From assembly GCA_035291905.1 (NCBI GenBank), contig DATDRF010000213.1, positions 1 through 35,191 on the forward strand: a stretch of 35,191 nucleotides of DNA, in the 5' to 3' direction. This document shows, in pieces, positions 33,618-35,191 of the stretch. The first letter of the stretch is position 1. Every line of letters starts with the position of its first letter. Both the position numbers and the translations under genes were made by a program. Source of the stretch: JACPLA01 sp035291905. Its GTDB lineage: Bacteria; Bacteroidota; Ignavibacteria; UBA10030. The notes below the pieces were generated by a model. It saw only the letters and a program-made list of their open reading frames with translations, ran no database searches and was not told the DNA's origin.

Positions 33618-34478
33618 ATGACTAGTGGTTCAAAGACTTTCAAGCGAGTGATCGGGAAACTGCTGCTTGTTTGCTCGGTCTCGTCGTACATGCAGGCGCA
33701 GGATCCCGCTGCCGACTTCAGGCAAAACTGCATGAGCTGCCATACGATCGGCGGAGGCCGATTGACCGGACCGGATCTCAAGAACGTGGGACAACGAAAG
33801 GATCGCGACTGGCTGATCCGATTCGTTACTGATCCCCGGGCAATGATCGATAGCGGTGACCCGTATGCTCTTGAGCTGCTTTCCCAGGCGCGCAACGCGG
33901 TCATGCCGACTCTTCCGGGAATGACCAGACTGCGGGCAGAATCGCTCCTCCGGCTCATCGAGGACGAATCGAAGCTCGAGAAATCCCAGTTTGTCGGGGT
34001 GCAGGTCAGTGACCGACCCTTCACGGCAAATGATGTCGAGATCGGCCGAATGCTCTTCACAGGCCGCCGTCCGTTGAAAAACGGCGGGGCTTCATGCATC
34101 TCCTGCCATACCGTGCACGGCCTCGGCGCCCTCGGAGGAGGCACTCTCGCTCCAGACCTCACGACCGTCTTCGAGCGGTACGAAGGGAGGAAAGCTCTTT
34201 CGACCTGGCTCTCCGCTCCCGCAACACCCACCATGCAGTCCGTGTTTCGCAACAACGCCATCGACGGCGACGAAATTCTTCCCCTGGTCGCCTATTTTCA
34301 GCAGACCCTTCAAAGAAATCCCGAAGACACCGCGACATCACGCCTCAACTTTGTCCTCCTCGGTCTCGGAGGAGCCATCGTTGTACTAGGCCTTTTTGAC
34401 ATTCTCTGGAAGGGCCGCTTCAAATCGGTAAGGCGTACACTGGTACACAGACAAGAACCGGAGAAGCACCATGCCTGA
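33618..34478 (+). CDS. narC: Di-heme c-type cytochrome of the nitrate reductase operon (NarC-like)
   Basis: The 286-residue protein has a signal peptide (VIGKLLLVCSVSSYMQAQ), two CXXCH motifs (CMSCH near residue 38, CISCH near 160) each followed by a class I cytochrome c-like domain, and a C-terminal membrane helix (FVLLGLGGAIVVLGLFDILW). It directly precedes narG with an 8-bp overlap. A di-heme cytochrome c encoded in front of narG is known from the Thermus nar operon (NarC), where it links the reductase to the respiratory chain; I use that name by analogy. The ATG has an AGGGA ribosome site 7 nt upstream. Confidence 0.8.
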   Translation: MTSGSKTFKRVIGKLLLVCSVSSYMQAQDPAADFRQNCMSCHTIGGGRLTGPDLKNVGQRKDRDWLIRFVTDPRAMIDSGDPYALELLSQARNAVMPTLPGMTRLRAESLLRLIEDESKLEKSQFVGVQVSDRPFTANDVEIGRMLFTGRRPLKNGGASCISCHTVHGLGALGGGTLAPDLTTVFERYEGRKALSTWLSAPATPTMQSVFRNNAIDGDEILPLVAYFQQTLQRNPEDTATSRLNFVLLGLGGAIVVLGLFDILWKGRFKSVRRTLVHRQEPEKHHA

Positions 34479-35191
34479 TCAAAAGCCAATCGGATGGATC
34501 AAGGACGAATTCAAGCCGAAGTCGAGGAGCTGGGAAGAATTTTATCGGAATCGCTGGCAGCACGACAAGGTCGTCCGAAGCACCCATGGGGTCAATTGCA
34601 CCGGCAGCTGCACGTGGATGATCCATGTGAAGGACGGGATCGTGACATGGGAAATGCAGGGGCTCGACTATCCCTCCCTTGAGCACGGATTGCCTCCCTA
34701 TGAGCCGAGAGGATGTCAGCGGGGCATCTCCTTCTCATGGTACCTCTACAGTCCTCTGCGCGTGAAGTATCCTTATATGCGCGGCGCCTTGATCGATCTC
34801 TGGCGAAAAGCGCGAACTCAACATGAAGACCCCGTCGATGCATGGAAATCGCTTGTCACGAATCCGCAGGCACGTGCCCGATGGCAAAAGGCGAGAGGCA
34901 AGGGCGGATTGCGCCGCGTTCAGTGGGAAGAGGTTCTTGAGCTCATGGCGGCCGCGAATATCCACACGATCAAAGAGCACGGCCCGGATCGGATCGCGGG
35001 ATTCTCACCGATTCCCGCCATGTCTATGATCAGTTATGCCGGCGGTTCGCGCCTGATGCAACTGATGGGCGGAATCTCCCTTTCTTTCTACGATTGGTAC
35101 TGCGACCTCCCGTCGGCGTCCCCCGAAACATGGGGGGAACAGACCGATGTCCAGGAATCGGCCGATTGGTACAACGCCAAGCTGCTGGCAG
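34471..35191 (+). CDS. narG: Respiratory nitrate reductase alpha subunit (5' part, cut by window end)
   Basis: The visible 240 residues match the N-terminus of cytoplasmic-type NarG closely. Landmarks are RSWEEFYRNRWQHDKVVRSTHGVNCTGSCTW with the His-Cys-Cys ligands of the FS0 cluster, then EPRGCQRGISFSWYLYSPLRVKYP, DPVDAWKSLV, GPDRIAGFSPIPAMSMISYAGG, and LSFYDWYCDLPSASPETWGEQTDVQESADWYN carrying the Asp that coordinates molybdenum in E. coli NarG. There is no Tat or Sec signal, so it faces the cytoplasm. It reduces nitrate to nitrite with a Mo-bis-MGD cofactor. narH, narJ and narI would be expected beyond the edge. GGAGAAG precedes the ATG, which overlaps narC. Confidence 0.96.
   Translation, partial: MPDQKPIGWIKDEFKPKSRSWEEFYRNRWQHDKVVRSTHGVNCTGSCTWMIHVKDGIVTWEMQGLDYPSLEHGLPPYEPRGCQRGISFSWYLYSPLRVKYPYMRGALIDLWRKARTQHEDPVDAWKSLVTNPQARARWQKARGKGGLRRVQWEEVLELMAAANIHTIKEHGPDRIAGFSPIPAMSMISYAGGSRLMQLMGGISLSFYDWYCDLPSASPETWGEQTDVQESADWYNAKLLA

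Overview
The window reads as the chromosome of an anaerobic or facultatively anaerobic, respiring heterotroph. It carries three ferredoxin-linked 2-oxoacid oxidoreductases (OFORs), very large multiheme c-type cytochromes, a Fe(II) importer, nitric-oxide/Fe-S repair genes and the start of a membrane-bound nitrate reductase. Shine-Dalgarno sequences precede most genes and base composition looks even (mid-50s % GC by eye). The NifJ/dihydroorotate-dehydrogenase-like pair, the VorB-type OFOR, the large cytochromes and a DUF6448-like protein would fit an FCB-group lineage (Ignavibacteriota/Chlorobiota/Bacteroidota relatives). That placement is an inference that only a database search could settle. 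I saw no rRNA, tRNA, CRISPR array, transposase or phage gene.

Layout. Positions 1-9882 are on the minus strand: a 13-heme cytochrome fused to a cytochrome b domain, a paralogous 19-heme cytochrome and a separate cytochrome b cut by the window edge; then a tandem-domain universal stress protein, a DksA/TraR-type zinc-finger protein, a lone receiver domain, and an NtrC-type regulator with its PAS histidine kinase. Around 9.9-10.3 kb transcription diverges, and candidate sigma-54 promoters face both ways. From 10278 to the end everything is on the plus strand: a small tandem-Cys4 protein, nifJ, a DHOD-like gene, two more Cys4 proteins, an SDR protein, a second DksA-type finger protein, malic enzyme, a four-subunit VorB-type OFOR with an unknown gene inserted, a ferritin-like protein, a second OFOR (alpha plus fused beta-gamma) and a hemerythrin-like protein. 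Then come feoA-feoB-zinc ribbon-membrane protein, an Rrf2 regulator, a NapH-like ferredoxin, a methyltransferase, ric, a DUF6448-like gene, narC and narG (cut by the window edge).

How it works together. The central 15 kb interconverts pyruvate, malate, acetyl-CoA and other 2-oxoacids with reduced ferredoxin, and small di-iron-type proteins are interleaved with the oxygen-sensitive enzymes. The right-hand 9 kb looks like a single iron/NO/nitrate regulon: five copies of a palindrome close to CAGATAAANNTATCTGA lie in front of feoA, rrf2, the NapH-like gene, ric and narC, and the Rrf2 protein encoded among them is the obvious candidate regulator.

The two most novel items are this putative Rrf2 operator set and a family of small proteins with a C-X2-C-X8-C-X7-C motif (four copies in three proteins) surrounding nifJ.
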